DNA of 41,057 bases from Lachnospiraceae bacterium (GCA_024698885.1 JAILQQ010000250.1:1-41057); one strand, 5' to 3'; shown: positions 11,608-20,523, counted from the first letter of the stretch. Notes: a model not told the origin generated them from the sequence alone. Translations and numbers: made by a program.

Positions 11608-12101
11608 CGGCTTTGGTCGAGACGGAGGTACAGACGGCATTTGATTTTGACCATCAGGCGCTTTTTACGCGGGTGCTGACCACCGTTCTGGAGGCAGAGC
11701 GCTGTCCCTACGAGGTCAGCGTCTCCCTGTTTATTACCGATGATGAGGAGATAAGGCGTCTGAACCGCGAAAACCGGGATATCGACCGGCCTACGGACGT
11801 ACTTTCCTTTCCGCTTGTCGCTTTTTCTTCTCCGGCCTGCTATGACGGTCTGGAGGAGGATCCCGATAATTTTGATCCCGACACGGGGGAGCTGCTACTT
11901 GGCGATATTGTGCTCTCTCAGGACAGGATCATCGCGCAGGCGGATGCTTACGGCCACAGCAGAGAGCGGGAGTACGCTTTTCTGATCGTACACAGCCTGC
12001 TGCATCTGCTCGGATATGATCATTTAAGTGAGGAAGAAAGAGCTGTTATGGAGAAGCGGCAGGAGGAGATCATGGAACGCCTCGGCATCTCCAGAGAATA
12101 A
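11604..12101 (+). CDS. ybeY: Endoribonuclease / rRNA maturation factor YbeY
   Basis: Zinc-dependent single-strand endoribonuclease needed for 16S rRNA 3' maturation and ribosome quality control; 165 residues. The metal-binding signature with three histidines is present as HSLLHLLGYDH near residue 131, and the conserved RPTDVLSFPL stands near residue 54. ATG 11604 overlaps the phoH stop (ATGA) with GGAGGAG upstream. The phoH-ybeY order is widely conserved. The acidic insertion around EEDPDNFDPDTGELLLGDI is typical of the Firmicutes family. Confidence 0.97.
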   Translation: MTALVETEVQTAFDFDHQALFTRVLTTVLEAERCPYEVSVSLFITDDEEIRRLNRENRDIDRPTDVLSFPLVAFSSPACYDGLEEDPDNFDPDTGELLLGDIVLSQDRIIAQADAYGHSREREYAFLIVHSLLHLLGYDHLSEEERAVMEKRQEEIMERLGISRE

Positions 12102-12116
12102 AAGCAATCAGCGGGC

Positions 12117-13766
12117 ATGGAAAAAAGAGACAGCAAAGGCTCTAATTTCATAGTACAGGGAGGTATTCTCGCCGTAGCCGGCATCATTTCCCGGATCATC
12201 GGTCTTCTTTATCGTATCCCCCTTCAAAAAACCATCGGAGACAGCGGAATGGGGTATTATTCCGCTGCCTTTCAGATTTATTCCATTATGCTGATCATAT
12301 CGTCCTATTCGCTGCCGGTGGCTGTTTCCAAGCTGATGGCGGGGAGACTGGCCAGAGGACAGTATAAGAACGCAAGGAAGCTTTTTCACGGTGCCTTGCT
12401 GTTTGCGGTGATCACGGGCGGCGCTTCGATGCTCATTGTACTTTTCGGCGCGGATATCATGGCCGGAAATATCATGAGTCTCCCGCGCAGCGCCATCGCG
12501 CTGCGGGTTTTGGCGCCGACGCTCCTCATTGTCGCTCTGATGGGGGTGATGCGGGGCTATTTTCAGGGAAGCGGCACCATGATGCCGACCGCGACCTCCC
12601 AGCTGATCGAACAGATCGTCAACGCAGTGGTTTCCGTGGCTGCTGCGATCTATCTTTTTCAATACGGTACGAAGGTGGCGGCCCTGCTCAGGGTCGAGGC
12701 CTTTGCGCCTGCCTACGGCGCGGCGGGCGGTACCCTCGGGACGTTAGTCGGGGCGTTAACCGGGCTGATCTTTTTGTTTATTATTTTTCTGATACAGCGG
12801 AAGGATCTGAAACGGGCGGTCAATTCCGACAGGACGGAACGGATCGACAGCTTCGGCAGGGTCTTCCGCATGCTCGTCATTACGATCCTGCCGGTGATCT
12901 TAAGCTCTACGATCTATAATATTTCGGATGTCCTTGACCAGGGGATCTTCGGAAATGTCATGGAGAAAAAGGGAATGAGCGAGGCTATGATCGCGGCAAA
13001 CTGGGGTATCTTCAGCACCAAATACAAGGTGATCATAAATGTCCCGGTGGCGCTTGCCAATGCCCTGTGCTCCTCCATGATGCCTTCCCTGACCGCGAGC
13101 GTCGCCCAGGGAAATCTGAAGACGGCCAGACGAAAGATCCGGATCAGCATGCGCTTTGTGATGATCGTGGCGATCCCCTGTGCCGTCGGACTTGCCGTAC
13201 TCGGAGAACCGATCTTAACCATCATGTTCTCCGGAGAGATCCATACGGCCGCGCTGATGCTCCGGATGGGGTCTGCTTCGGTGATCTTTTATTCGCTTTC
13301 CACGCTGTCAAACGGCGTTCTGCAGGGGGTTGACCGGATGAACATTCCCGTCAGGAACGCGGCCATTGCGCTGGTAGTCCATCTGGGGGTATTGTACCTT
13401 ACCATATCTGTTTTCGATCTGAAGCTCTACGGCGTTGTTCTGTCGATCATTGTTTTTTCCCTTATGGTCTGCGTGCTGAACTGGATCGATATCAGACGCC
13501 ATACAGGCTACCGGCAGGAGATCTTCCGTACCTTTGTGATCCCGCTTATCGCCTCTTTGATCATGGGTCTTGTGATCGGGCTTCTGTACTTCCTGTTAAG
13601 TAAAGCGATGCGCTTCGAGATTGCTACGATCATAGCGATCCTTGTCGGCGTCGTGGTGTATTTTGTGGCGCTTCTTCTGCTGAAGGGCGTCAGGGAATCA
13701 GAGATCCGCGCTTTCCCCGGCGGCAATGTCTTGGCGGCGATCGCGAAGTTTTTGAGGTTAATATAG
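12117..13766 (+). CDS. SpoVB-like polysaccharide/lipid flippase (MOP superfamily)
   Basis: Integral membrane protein of 549 residues with about 14 hydrophobic segments. It starts with the family-typical FIVQGGILAVAGIISRIIGLLYRIPL and contains a GDSGMGYYSAAFQIY loop. Members of this MATE-like exporter group include SpoVB, needed for spore cortex, and lipid-II or polysaccharide flippases. Lipid-linked precursor transport is the likely role, but the substrate cannot be read from the sequence. It starts 15 bases after ybeY with a poor ribosome-binding site, suggesting coupling. It ends 2 bases before the next gene. Confidence 0.88.
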   Translation: MEKRDSKGSNFIVQGGILAVAGIISRIIGLLYRIPLQKTIGDSGMGYYSAAFQIYSIMLIISSYSLPVAVSKLMAGRLARGQYKNARKLFHGALLFAVITGGASMLIVLFGADIMAGNIMSLPRSAIALRVLAPTLLIVALMGVMRGYFQGSGTMMPTATSQLIEQIVNAVVSVAAAIYLFQYGTKVAALLRVEAFAPAYGAAGGTLGTLVGALTGLIFLFIIFLIQRKDLKRAVNSDRTERIDSFGRVFRMLVITILPVILSSTIYNISDVLDQGIFGNVMEKKGMSEAMIAANWGIFSTKYKVIINVPVALANALCSSMMPSLTASVAQGNLKTARRKIRISMRFVMIVAIPCAVGLAVLGEPILTIMFSGEIHTAALMLRMGSASVIFYSLSTLSNGVLQGVDRMNIPVRNAAIALVVHLGVLYLTISVFDLKLYGVVLSIIVFSLMVCVLNWIDIRRHTGYRQEIFRTFVIPLIASLIMGLVIGLLYFLLSKAMRFEIATIIAILVGVVVYFVALLLLKGVRESEIRAFPGGNVLAAIAKFLRLI

Positions 13767-13768
13767 GT

Positions 13769-15037
13769 ATGAAGGTATGCGTAGTGGGCGGCGGCCCGGC
13801 CGGCATGGCTGCAGCGATCTCAGCCGCGGAAAACGGACATCTTGTTACGCTCCTTGAGCATGGCAGACGGGTCGGCAAAAAACTTCTCTTAACCGGAAAC
13901 GGAAAATGCAATCTTTCGAATACGGATCAGGACCTTTGCCATTATCATGGCGATCCCTCTTTTATTCAAAGTGTTTTTGACCTTGTCTCTTATGAGGATG
14001 TGATCTCCTTTCTGACCGGGATCGGGATTTTCACCAGAAATAAAAACGGATATCTGTATCCCTACAGCGAACAGGCCTCCGCGGTACTTGACGATCTGCG
14101 CTTTGCCCTCAGAAATCTTAAGGTAAACACGCTTTGTGAAACACAGATCGAGGAGCTTGCACCCGCGGGGAAAGGGAGCGGTTTTTTCGTCAGATGGAAG
14201 GACATGGTTTCCGCCGAAAGTCACGCGGAAATATTTGACCGGGTGATCCTGGCCGCCGGCTCAAAAGCGGCGCCTGCTACCGGATCGGACGGCAGCGGTT
14301 ACCGTCTGGCGGAAGCGCTCGGACATCCTGTCAGAAGACCGCTGCCTGCATTAACGTACATTAAAACGGACAGATTTTACTGCAAGCAGCTGGCGGGACT
14401 GCGCTTTGCTGCCGGTGTTTCCCTGATGATCGGCGATGAAAGGAAGGCCTTCGAAACGGGCGAGGTACAGTTTACGAAAGAAGGTATTTCCGGCATTCCC
14501 GTTTTTCAGCTGAGCTTCTTAGTATCGCGGGCATTGTCGGAAAAGTCCCGCAGGCGTTTATGCGTGCTGCTTGATCTGACGCCTTCTCTTGCAAAAGAGG
14601 CCTTGGTTTCCTATCTGAATACAAGACTGTCACAGGCCGGTGATAAAACGGCAGAAGAGCTTCTGATCGGATTTATGCCAAAGCAGCTTGCCGGCGTACT
14701 TCTGAAGCTTGCCGGGATCCCGTTTACGACGCCCTGTACGGCGCTTTCGGAGAAGGCGCTTTATGAGCTTGCCGCATGGATCAAGGCGCTGCCGTTTCCG
14801 GCGACAGGGACCGGCGGCTTTGATAAGGCACAGACCTGTACGGGAGGCGTTATCACGGACTCCCTTTTTCCGACGCTTGAGTCAAAGCTAACCCCGGGTC
14901 TCTATTTCGCGGGGGAGATCCTTGACGTAAACGGCGACTGCGGCGGTTATAATCTGACCTGGGCCTTTGCAAGCGGTATTCTTTGCGGGAAGCTTTTGAC
15001 CTCCGCTTTGGAGCGCTCACCGGGAGGCAGAACATGA
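13769..15037 (+). CDS. HI0933/BaiN-type NAD(P)/FAD-dependent oxidoreductase
   Basis: Flavoprotein of 422 residues. It has the N-terminal dinucleotide motif CVVGGGPAGMAAAISAAENG (residues 3-22), the family motif GKKLLLTGNGKCNLSN (~36-51), a mid-domain AAGSKAAPATGSDGSGY and the terminal FAD contact GLYFAGEILDVNGDCGGYNLTWAFASG. This is the COG2081 (YhiN/HI0933) family; one member, BaiN, was proposed to act on bile-acid intermediates, but most members have no known substrate and none can be assigned here. It touches the spoVB-like gene and overlaps the next FAD gene by four bases (ATGA), so co-translation of two flavoproteins is likely. Confidence 0.9.
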   Translation: MKVCVVGGGPAGMAAAISAAENGHLVTLLEHGRRVGKKLLLTGNGKCNLSNTDQDLCHYHGDPSFIQSVFDLVSYEDVISFLTGIGIFTRNKNGYLYPYSEQASAVLDDLRFALRNLKVNTLCETQIEELAPAGKGSGFFVRWKDMVSAESHAEIFDRVILAAGSKAAPATGSDGSGYRLAEALGHPVRRPLPALTYIKTDRFYCKQLAGLRFAAGVSLMIGDERKAFETGEVQFTKEGISGIPVFQLSFLVSRALSEKSRRRLCVLLDLTPSLAKEALVSYLNTRLSQAGDKTAEELLIGFMPKQLAGVLLKLAGIPFTTPCTALSEKALYELAAWIKALPFPATGTGGFDKAQTCTGGVITDSLFPTLESKLTPGLYFAGEILDVNGDCGGYNLTWAFASGILCGKLLTSALERSPGGRT

Positions 15038-16698
15038 TAAAGATCGATCAGCTGAAGCTTCCGGCGGAGCATACAGAAAAGGATCTTGAGGCAGCTGTTT
15101 CCCGTTATCTGAAAAAGGCGGGGCTCGGGGACAGGAAGTGGCCGTATCGGATTTTGCGAAGGTCCTTAGACTGCCGGAAAAAGCCTGACATATTCTATTC
15201 CTATCAGATCGGGGTTTTCCCGGAAGGAGCTGATCCTGCGGGATCCGGCTCTGACCGTGACAGGAGCGGGACGGAGGCTTTGCTGCAAAAAAGAGACAGA
15301 CATCACCGGCTCACCTTTACCGATCCGCCGGTTTCCTATTCCGTTTTGCCCGTTGATAAAGACCGGCTCTCTTCCTTTAGCGGAAAGCCTCCTGTCGTGA
15401 TCGGGGATGGCCCGGCCGGTCTGTTCTGTGCCTATGTTCTGACACTGGCAGGAATGCCGCCTGTTGTACTGGAGCGGGGAGAGCCTGTCGGGACCCGGAC
15501 GGAAAAGGTGGATACCTTCTGGCGGGACGGAACCCTGGATCCCGATTGCAACGTACAGTTTGGAGAGGGCGGTGCCGGTACGTTTTCTGACGGGAAGCTG
15601 AACTCTTCCATAAAGGACAGATCCGGCCGAACGGGCTTTGTTCTGAACACCTTCGTCTCTTTTGGCGCGGATCCGTCGATCTTGTATGAAGCCAAACCGC
15701 ATCTGGGAACCGACGTGCTGAAAAGAGTGATCGCCGCGCTCAGGAGCGACATGGAGAGGAAGGGCTGTGAGTTCCGCTTCGGCGCCAGGGCAGAGGAGCT
15801 TCTGCTGCAGGGCGGCCGGGTAAGCGGCGTTTTGGTGAAGGAGAAGGAGGCGCTGCCTTATTCCCTTTTTTCCGACTGTGTTGTGCTAGCGGCAGGACAT
15901 TCCGCCAGAGACACCTTTTTTGCGCTGCACGACCAGGGGGTCCCCATGGAACAGAAGCCATTTGCCATGGGCTTTCGGGTGATCCACCCCCAGCGACTCA
16001 TTGATAAAGCCCAGTACGGGATTGAGAATGCGAGAGAAAGGGGACTTCCCGCCGCGGATTATAAGCTGACCTTTCAGGCGGCAGACGGAAGAGCGGTTTA
16101 TTCGTTCTGTATGTGCCCCGGCGGCTATGTCGTGAATGCTTCCTCGGAACCGGGACGACTGACCGTAAACGGCATGAGCTATTCGGGAAGATCCTCCGGA
16201 TATGCCAATGCGGCTGTTGTGGCGGCTGTCTTACCGGAGGATTTCGGGTCTTCTGATCCACTTGCCGGCGTCCTGCTGCAAAGACGGATCGAGGAGAAGG
16301 CCTGTTCCCTTTTACAGGGGAAGATCCCGGCACAGTGCTATTTGGATTTTAAACAGGGGACGCAAAAAGCATTGAAGGCACTCCCCTATGAGCCGGCGAT
16401 CAAGGGAGAATACGGGCTTTCCGGTCTGCGGGGATTGTTTCCGGAGAAGGTGGATCAGGCGATCTCGGAGGCAATGGCGGACTTTGACCGGCGGATCCCC
16501 GGCTTTGCGGGAAGGGAAGCCGTTTTAGCGGGACTGGAGGCAAGAACTTCCTGCCCGTTACGGATCGTCAGGGATCCGCAGAGCCTGATGAGTTCATTTC
16601 GGGGACTTTATCCCTGCGGTGAGGGGGCAGGTTATGCCGGCGGGATCATGAGTGCGGCCGTTGACGGGATCAGGGTGGCGGAGAGGATCCTGGCCTGA
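15034..16698 (+). CDS. COG2509-type FAD-dependent dehydrogenase
   Basis: Cytosolic flavoprotein of about 554 residues. The N-terminal ~100 residues form a small alpha/beta domain with KRSLDCRKKPDIFYSY-like features seen in this family. The FAD Rossmann motif is PVVIGDGPAGLFCAYVLTLAG. Further family motifs are VQFGEGGAGTFSDGKLNS, CMCPGGYVVNASSEPGRLTVNGMSYSGR (as separate CMCPGGYVV and VNGMSYSGR blocks) and the C-terminal GLYPCGEGAGYAGGIMSAAVDG. ATG 15034 overlaps the stop of the previous gene and follows GGGAGGCAG. The physiological reaction of the family is not established to my knowledge. Confidence 0.9.
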   Translation: MIKIDQLKLPAEHTEKDLEAAVSRYLKKAGLGDRKWPYRILRRSLDCRKKPDIFYSYQIGVFPEGADPAGSGSDRDRSGTEALLQKRDRHHRLTFTDPPVSYSVLPVDKDRLSSFSGKPPVVIGDGPAGLFCAYVLTLAGMPPVVLERGEPVGTRTEKVDTFWRDGTLDPDCNVQFGEGGAGTFSDGKLNSSIKDRSGRTGFVLNTFVSFGADPSILYEAKPHLGTDVLKRVIAALRSDMERKGCEFRFGARAEELLLQGGRVSGVLVKEKEALPYSLFSDCVVLAAGHSARDTFFALHDQGVPMEQKPFAMGFRVIHPQRLIDKAQYGIENARERGLPAADYKLTFQAADGRAVYSFCMCPGGYVVNASSEPGRLTVNGMSYSGRSSGYANAAVVAAVLPEDFGSSDPLAGVLLQRRIEEKACSLLQGKIPAQCYLDFKQGTQKALKALPYEPAIKGEYGLSGLRGLFPEKVDQAISEAMADFDRRIPGFAGREAVLAGLEARTSCPLRIVRDPQSLMSSFRGLYPCGEGAGYAGGIMSAAVDGIRVAERILA

Positions 16699-16739
16699 TC
16701 GGCGCAGAGAGGGCAAATCGGAGAAGGGAGGATATCAGG

Positions 16740-17660
16740 ATGCAGCATATTACGGAAATACTAGGAACAATTCTGCCGGTGGTGCTGATGCTTTTGATCG
16801 GCGTTCTGGCCAGACGCACGTCACTGCTCTCAAGAGAGGGGATCGGCGCGTTAAAAAGCGTGGTGGTCAACATTACGCTGCCGGCGGTGATGCTTAATGC
16901 TTTTGCTACCATGACGTATTCGGCCAAAAACATCATTATTACGCTGATGATGTTCCTTGTCTGTCTTGCGGCATGGTTTCTGGGACGGTTTTTTTCGAAG
17001 GGCTCCCGGTTTATCCCTTTTTTGACAACGGGCTTTGAAGCCGGCATGCTGGGATATTCCCTGTTCATGCTGCTCTACGGGAGTGAGCGGATCTCGGAAT
17101 TTGCCGCGATCGATCTCGGGCAGGTGCTGTTTGTTTTTACGCTGTACAAGATTTTTCTGGGACTTGACGGAAATGAGAAGCCGAAGGCTTCGCAGCTAAT
17201 TTCCGAAATGATACATTCGCCGACGATCATCGCGATCCTTATCGGCGTACTGCTTGGCGCGACCGGGCTTTACCGTCTGATGGAGCCGGGCGGGTTAAGC
17301 GGACTCCTCGACGCCTGCACGGATTTTGTGAGCGCCCCCACCGGCGCGGTGATCCTTTTAACGATCGGCTATGATCTGAGCTTTGAGCATATCCCCTGGA
17401 AGCTGGTTTTAAAAACGCTGGCCGCGAGGGTGCTTATCATGCTTGCGCTGAGGCTGGCCGCAGGCGGTATCGTTTCCGCAATCGGCATGGGAGCGGAGCT
17501 TAACGGTGCGTTGAACATCATGTTCATCCTGCCGCCGCCCTATGTCCTGCCGGTCTTTGCGGATGACGAATCTCAGAGGAATTTTGTCTCGTCTGCCCTG
17601 TCTATGATGACCGTGGTGACGATTTTCTGCTTTATCATACTGACCGCGGTGCTAAGGTAA
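16740..17660 (+). CDS. AEC-family transporter (auxin efflux carrier-like permease)
   Basis: Membrane permease of 306 residues with around nine to ten hydrophobic segments. The characteristic early motif is VLMLLIGVLARRTSLLSREG, then LPAVMLNAFA and the glycine-rich ILIGVLLGATGLYRL. Family members carry small organic acids such as malate; the substrate here is unknown. GGGAGG lies 7-10 bases before ATG 16740. ATCGGCGCAG, identical to the 3' end of the intergenic repeat, stands at 16698-16707 just after the preceding stop. It ends the long co-directional block and converges on the kinase operon. Confidence 0.88.
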   Translation: MQHITEILGTILPVVLMLLIGVLARRTSLLSREGIGALKSVVVNITLPAVMLNAFATMTYSAKNIIITLMMFLVCLAAWFLGRFFSKGSRFIPFLTTGFEAGMLGYSLFMLLYGSERISEFAAIDLGQVLFVFTLYKIFLGLDGNEKPKASQLISEMIHSPTIIAILIGVLLGATGLYRLMEPGGLSGLLDACTDFVSAPTGAVILLTIGYDLSFEHIPWKLVLKTLAARVLIMLALRLAAGGIVSAIGMGAELNGALNIMFILPPPYVLPVFADDESQRNFVSSALSMMTVVTIFCFIILTAVLR

Positions 17661-17681
17661 TATCCGGCACAACTATCGTAA

Positions 17682-17799
17682 GCGCATGGTTTGCGTGCAG
17701 ACCGGCGCAGAAGGAAATGATCCGGTCTGAAAAGCAGACCGGATCGGCATGAACAGGTTCATGCCTAAGCGCACGATCTGACAAGTCAGACCGGCGCAG
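17682..17799 (+). repeat. Triple-hairpin repeat, copy 4 (C-A-B-C), between convergent genes
   Basis: A divergent extra hairpin C at 17682-17708 (pairs kept by G-T wobbles) precedes hairpin A at 17719-17745 (perfect 11 bp GATCCGGTCTG/CAGACCGGATC), hairpin B at 17746-17765 (loop CAGG) and hairpin C at 17769-17797 (CGATCTGAC/GTCAGACCG, one mismatch). Unlike the other copies it has no downstream gene on its own strand: it runs into the 3' end of the histidine kinase gene on the minus strand and supplies that gene's last codons and stop. Confidence 0.9.
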
Positions 17800-19087
17800 G
17801 AGGGGAATCCGGCAGGAGCTTTGGCAGGATGATGCGGATGCGTGTCCCTAACTCCTTGCGGGAGAGAACCTCGAAATGCGCGCCGTGCTTATCGATGATC
17901 CACTTGGCGATCGAGAGGCCAAGGCCGGTGCCCTGGCAGGCGCGCACGTCCTCCGAACGATAGAAGCGTTCAAAGATATGGGCAATATCCGATTCCTCGA
18001 TGCCGCGTCCGGTATCCTGCACCTGCAGCCAGGTTTCGCCGACGCTCAGCAGAATTTCGTCTCCCTGTGCCGTATATTTGGCGGCATTGTCTATGAGGAT
18101 CCGTACCGCCTGCTTTAAAAGAGCGCGGTCTGCCATACAGTATACCGGTGCGTCGGGATCGTAGACATAGCGGTAAATATGGGCTTCGTCGATCATAAAG
18201 GATTCCTCGTAGATCTCACGCATAAAGTCCCTGAGCTCGATCTCCTCAGGCTGCAGCCTGGTCCGGCCGGCATCTCCGCGGGCCAGAAACAGGAGCTGCT
18301 CCACCAGGCGGCTCATATGGGCCGCTTCATTGCGGATCGCTTCGATGGATTCGTTCAGAACCTTTTCATCATCTTTTCCCCAGCGGCTCAGCATATCGGC
18401 ATATCCCTGCAGCACGGCGATGGGCGTTCTGAGCTCGTGGGAGGCGTCATTCACGAAACGGGCCTGCTGCATGTTGGCTTCCCGCATTCTGCGGATCAGA
18501 TTGTTCATCGCGGCCTCGATCCCCTTAAGATCCTTATCGCCGAAGGAGAGCAGCTCTGCTTCGTCAACCTGGATCCGCTCGATCGCGTTTTCGATCCTTT
18601 CGTATTTATCTTCCCCAAAGGACATACGGTTCAGTTCGTCGGCCTTCAGAGCGATATCCATGAGGGGACTCAGAATACGCATGATCTGTCTGCGCTCCGC
18701 AAACCAGCGAATGAACATAAAGAAAAGCTGGAGCAATAGAAACGCCCCCGCCACGCGAAGCGAGAACAGGAGGAGCGGGGTGATGTCCGTTTCGAGCAAA
18801 AGCGTTCCGTCTTTCGCGGTGACGCAGTAGCGAAGAGCATTGCCGGGTATACGTTTCAGCACGCGGTCTCTTGCAAACTCCAATACACCGGCCGCTTCAT
18901 ATTCCTGCCAGAGCAGGGCAGAAGAAAGCATCAGAAAAAAGGCCAGAATATCCTCTTTCAGATAGAACCCCAGCTTTTTTTTCAAATAGGCAGTATGCAG
19001 CCTTCCGGTGATGGAACTCATTCTTTTCGGAACACGCTTGACAGAACCGTTTCCGCTGTTTTCAGTCACTGTCTGAATAGATGACAT
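17786..19087 (-). CDS. Two-component sensor histidine kinase
   Basis: Membrane kinase of 433 residues. Two membrane segments (about residues 40-60 and 105-130) bracket a ~50-residue outer loop. A linker follows, then the H-box FVNDASHELRTPIAVLQGYADML (His near 217). The N box LIDNAAKY, G1 DTGRGIEESDIAHIFERFY and G2 GTGLGLSIAKWII complete the ATPase domain. Its start overlaps the response-regulator gene by 26 bases, so both are made from one message. The last residues (APV) and stop are encoded by the repeat at 17769-17799, indicating that the original C-terminus has been replaced or altered. The ligand is unknown. Confidence 0.95.
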   Translation of the reverse strand: MSSIQTVTENSGNGSVKRVPKRMSSITGRLHTAYLKKKLGFYLKEDILAFFLMLSSALLWQEYEAAGVLEFARDRVLKRIPGNALRYCVTAKDGTLLLETDITPLLLFSLRVAGAFLLLQLFFMFIRWFAERRQIMRILSPLMDIALKADELNRMSFGEDKYERIENAIERIQVDEAELLSFGDKDLKGIEAAMNNLIRRMREANMQQARFVNDASHELRTPIAVLQGYADMLSRWGKDDEKVLNESIEAIRNEAAHMSRLVEQLLFLARGDAGRTRLQPEEIELRDFMREIYEESFMIDEAHIYRYVYDPDAPVYCMADRALLKQAVRILIDNAAKYTAQGDEILLSVGETWLQVQDTGRGIEESDIAHIFERFYRSEDVRACQGTGLGLSIAKWIIDKHGAHFEVLSRKELGTRIRIILPKLLPDSPPAPV

Positions 19088-19805
19088 AGCCGACCCCTCT
19101 GACCGTCTGGATCATCTTCACACCGAAGGCTTCATCGATCTTCGTGCGAAGATAGCGAACATACACATCGATAATATTGGTCTCCCCGATATAATCGTAG
19201 CCGCAGACCTTTGAGAGCAGGACGTCCCTGGAGAGAACGATATCCCGGTTCTCAAGAAGCGTGAGCAGCATCTGGAATTCGCGGTTTGATAAGGGGATAT
19301 CGGTCCCCCCGTAAGTGACCCGGTGCTTATTCTTATCAAGCGTCAGGCCCTTCCAGGTCAGAAGCTCACCGCTCCTTCCCGAAACAGGATCCTGCGCGTC
19401 CTCTTTTTCATGACCATGCAGCTTCAGCGCTACCCGTATCCTTGCTAAAAGCTCCTCGATCGCGAAGGGCTTGGTCATGTAATCGACGGCACCGGCATCG
19501 AGACCGGCCACCTTATCCATGACCTGGTCCCTGGCTGTCAGCATGATAACCGGCGGTATGGTATGCGCCTGATCTTTCTCAAGGATCTTCAGGCGCCTGA
19601 GTACCTCCATGCCGTTGATGCCAGGCAGCATGATATCAAGCAGGACCAGGTCAAAGGGCTCTTCCGAGACGACAGCAGAGGAAACGGCCTCATACGCGGA
19701 GAGACCGTTTCCTGTTTTTTCTACCGTATAGCCTTCATGGATCAGCTCCAGCTCAATAAAGCGTGCGAGTTTTTCCTCGTCTTCCACAATCAGAATCTTA
19801 GCCAT
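19062..19805 (-). CDS. OmpR/PhoB-family response regulator
   Basis: DNA-binding regulator of 247 residues. The receiver domain has the acidic pocket ILIVEDEEKLARFIE, phospho-acceptor Asp in LVLLDIMLPGING (~residue 56) and Lys in DYMTKPFAIEELLARI. The linker leads to an OmpR winged helix (GLTLDKNKHRVTYGG..., LSNREFQMLLTLLENRDIVLS, TNIIDVYVRYLRTKID, VRGVGYVIY). It starts two bases after the stop of the UBA-like membrane protein gene and overlaps the kinase gene, making a three-gene operon. Target genes are unknown; a palindrome in its own operon's promoter region is a candidate site. Confidence 0.96.
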   Translation of the reverse strand: MAKILIVEDEEKLARFIELELIHEGYTVEKTGNGLSAYEAVSSAVVSEEPFDLVLLDIMLPGINGMEVLRRLKILEKDQAHTIPPVIMLTARDQVMDKVAGLDAGAVDYMTKPFAIEELLARIRVALKLHGHEKEDAQDPVSGRSGELLTWKGLTLDKNKHRVTYGGTDIPLSNREFQMLLTLLENRDIVLSRDVLLSKVCGYDYIGETNIIDVYVRYLRTKIDEAFGVKMIQTVRGVGYVIYSDSD

Positions 19806-19807
19806 AC

Positions 19808-20326
19808 TTATTTAAACTCTTCTTTCATGTTTTCCGCCACGTCACCGGCTCTGTTCAGCATCTCGTTGACATTGGGCATATCCTTTTCTCCGACGATATT
19901 ATAACGGAAGCCGAAGAATAACAGGACCACCATCACGGGGATGATCACGCCGAAGCCAAGCAGGACCAGAACAAACAGCAGGATGAGGGGTACCTTCAGG
20001 ACCTCTTCGCCGCTCTTTGAGCGCATGCTGATCGAGTTGTCAAGCAGCGTCCGCCAGATCACGGAAAATACATGCTTTAAACGCGTGGCAAAGCCGCGGC
20101 CCGTTGGCTCCTTCTCCCGATGATCCTCTACGTTTTCATAGCCGCTCTGCTCCTCATACTGCGTAGAGTAGACGGAAGGCGCGGGCCTTGACGTTTTGCC
20201 TGTCTTTTCCAGATATACCATGGCATCTAACAGATCACCCTTAGACTCCCGTAAAGCCTCTCTGGCTTCTTCATAGCTTACACCGGCTTTCTCCCTTAAT
20301 TTTTCAACCTTTTCCAGTTCTTCCAT
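19808..20326 (-). CDS. Membrane-anchored UBA-like (DUF4342-type) protein
   Basis: A 172-residue protein. The N-terminal ~40 residues form a UBA/TS-N-like three-helix domain (LEKVEKLREKAGVSYEEAREALRESKGDLLDAMVYLEK, read in two parts). A polar, Tyr/Glu-rich linker leads to an RSKSGEEVLKVP segment and then a hydrophobic stretch (LILLFVLVLLGFGVIIPVMVVLLFF). The tail is FRYNIVGEKDMPNVNEMLNRAGD. ATG 20326 (or the adjacent 20329) is preceded by AAAGGAG; an in-frame ATG at 20344 lies upstream of that site and is rejected. It is the first gene of the kinase operon and could be an accessory or effector of the signalling pair; the function is unknown. Confidence 0.82.
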   Translation of the reverse strand: MEELEKVEKLREKAGVSYEEAREALRESKGDLLDAMVYLEKTGKTSRPAPSVYSTQYEEQSGYENVEDHREKEPTGRGFATRLKHVFSVIWRTLLDNSISMRSKSGEEVLKVPLILLFVLVLLGFGVIIPVMVVLLFFGFRYNIVGEKDMPNVNEMLNRAGDVAENMKEEFK

Positions 20327-20344
20327 CATATTTCTCCTTTCCAT

Positions 20345-20384
20345 GCGGATCGTAAAACCTACATTTTTTAATTTTTTGATCCGC
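20345..20384 (-). promoter_or_regulatory. Leader hairpin next to the ribosome-binding site of the UBA-RR-HK operon
   Basis: GCGGATC at 20345-20351 pairs with GATCCGC at 20378-20384 across a 26-base A/T-rich loop. On the minus strand this sits in the leader just ahead of AAAGGAG and ATG 20326. It could affect translation of the operon; this is inference from position. Confidence 0.4.
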
Positions 20385-20406
20385 TCATGTTTGCTTTGAT
20401 GGGCTT

Positions 20407-20447
20407 ATCATACCGGATCCTTTTTAAAGAATCTTTCAGGAAAGATT
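20407..20447 (-). promoter_or_regulatory. Candidate activator-dependent promoter and palindromic operator
   Basis: AATCTTTC-AG-GAAAGATT at 20430-20447 is a perfect 18-base palindrome. On the minus strand a good -10 box TATGAT is at 20412-20407, with no recognisable -35; the palindrome begins just where a -35 box would stand. This layout fits a promoter needing an activator, possibly the regulator of the same operon. Palindromes are less typical than direct repeats for OmpR-type proteins. Confidence 0.4.
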
Positions 20448-20494
20448 AAAAATACATTAATGTTATACTACATCAAAATTAAAAAATCGACCAG

Positions 20495-20523
20495 TTGCAG
20501 TTTATTATGATTGATAGTATGAT
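20495..20523 (+). promoter_or_regulatory. Sigma-A type promoter for proB
   Basis: TTGCAG at 20495-20500 and TATGAT at 20518-20523 are separated by 17 bases. The predicted start near 20530 gives a leader of about 85 bases that contains the decayed repeat at 20538-20592. Confidence 0.7.
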
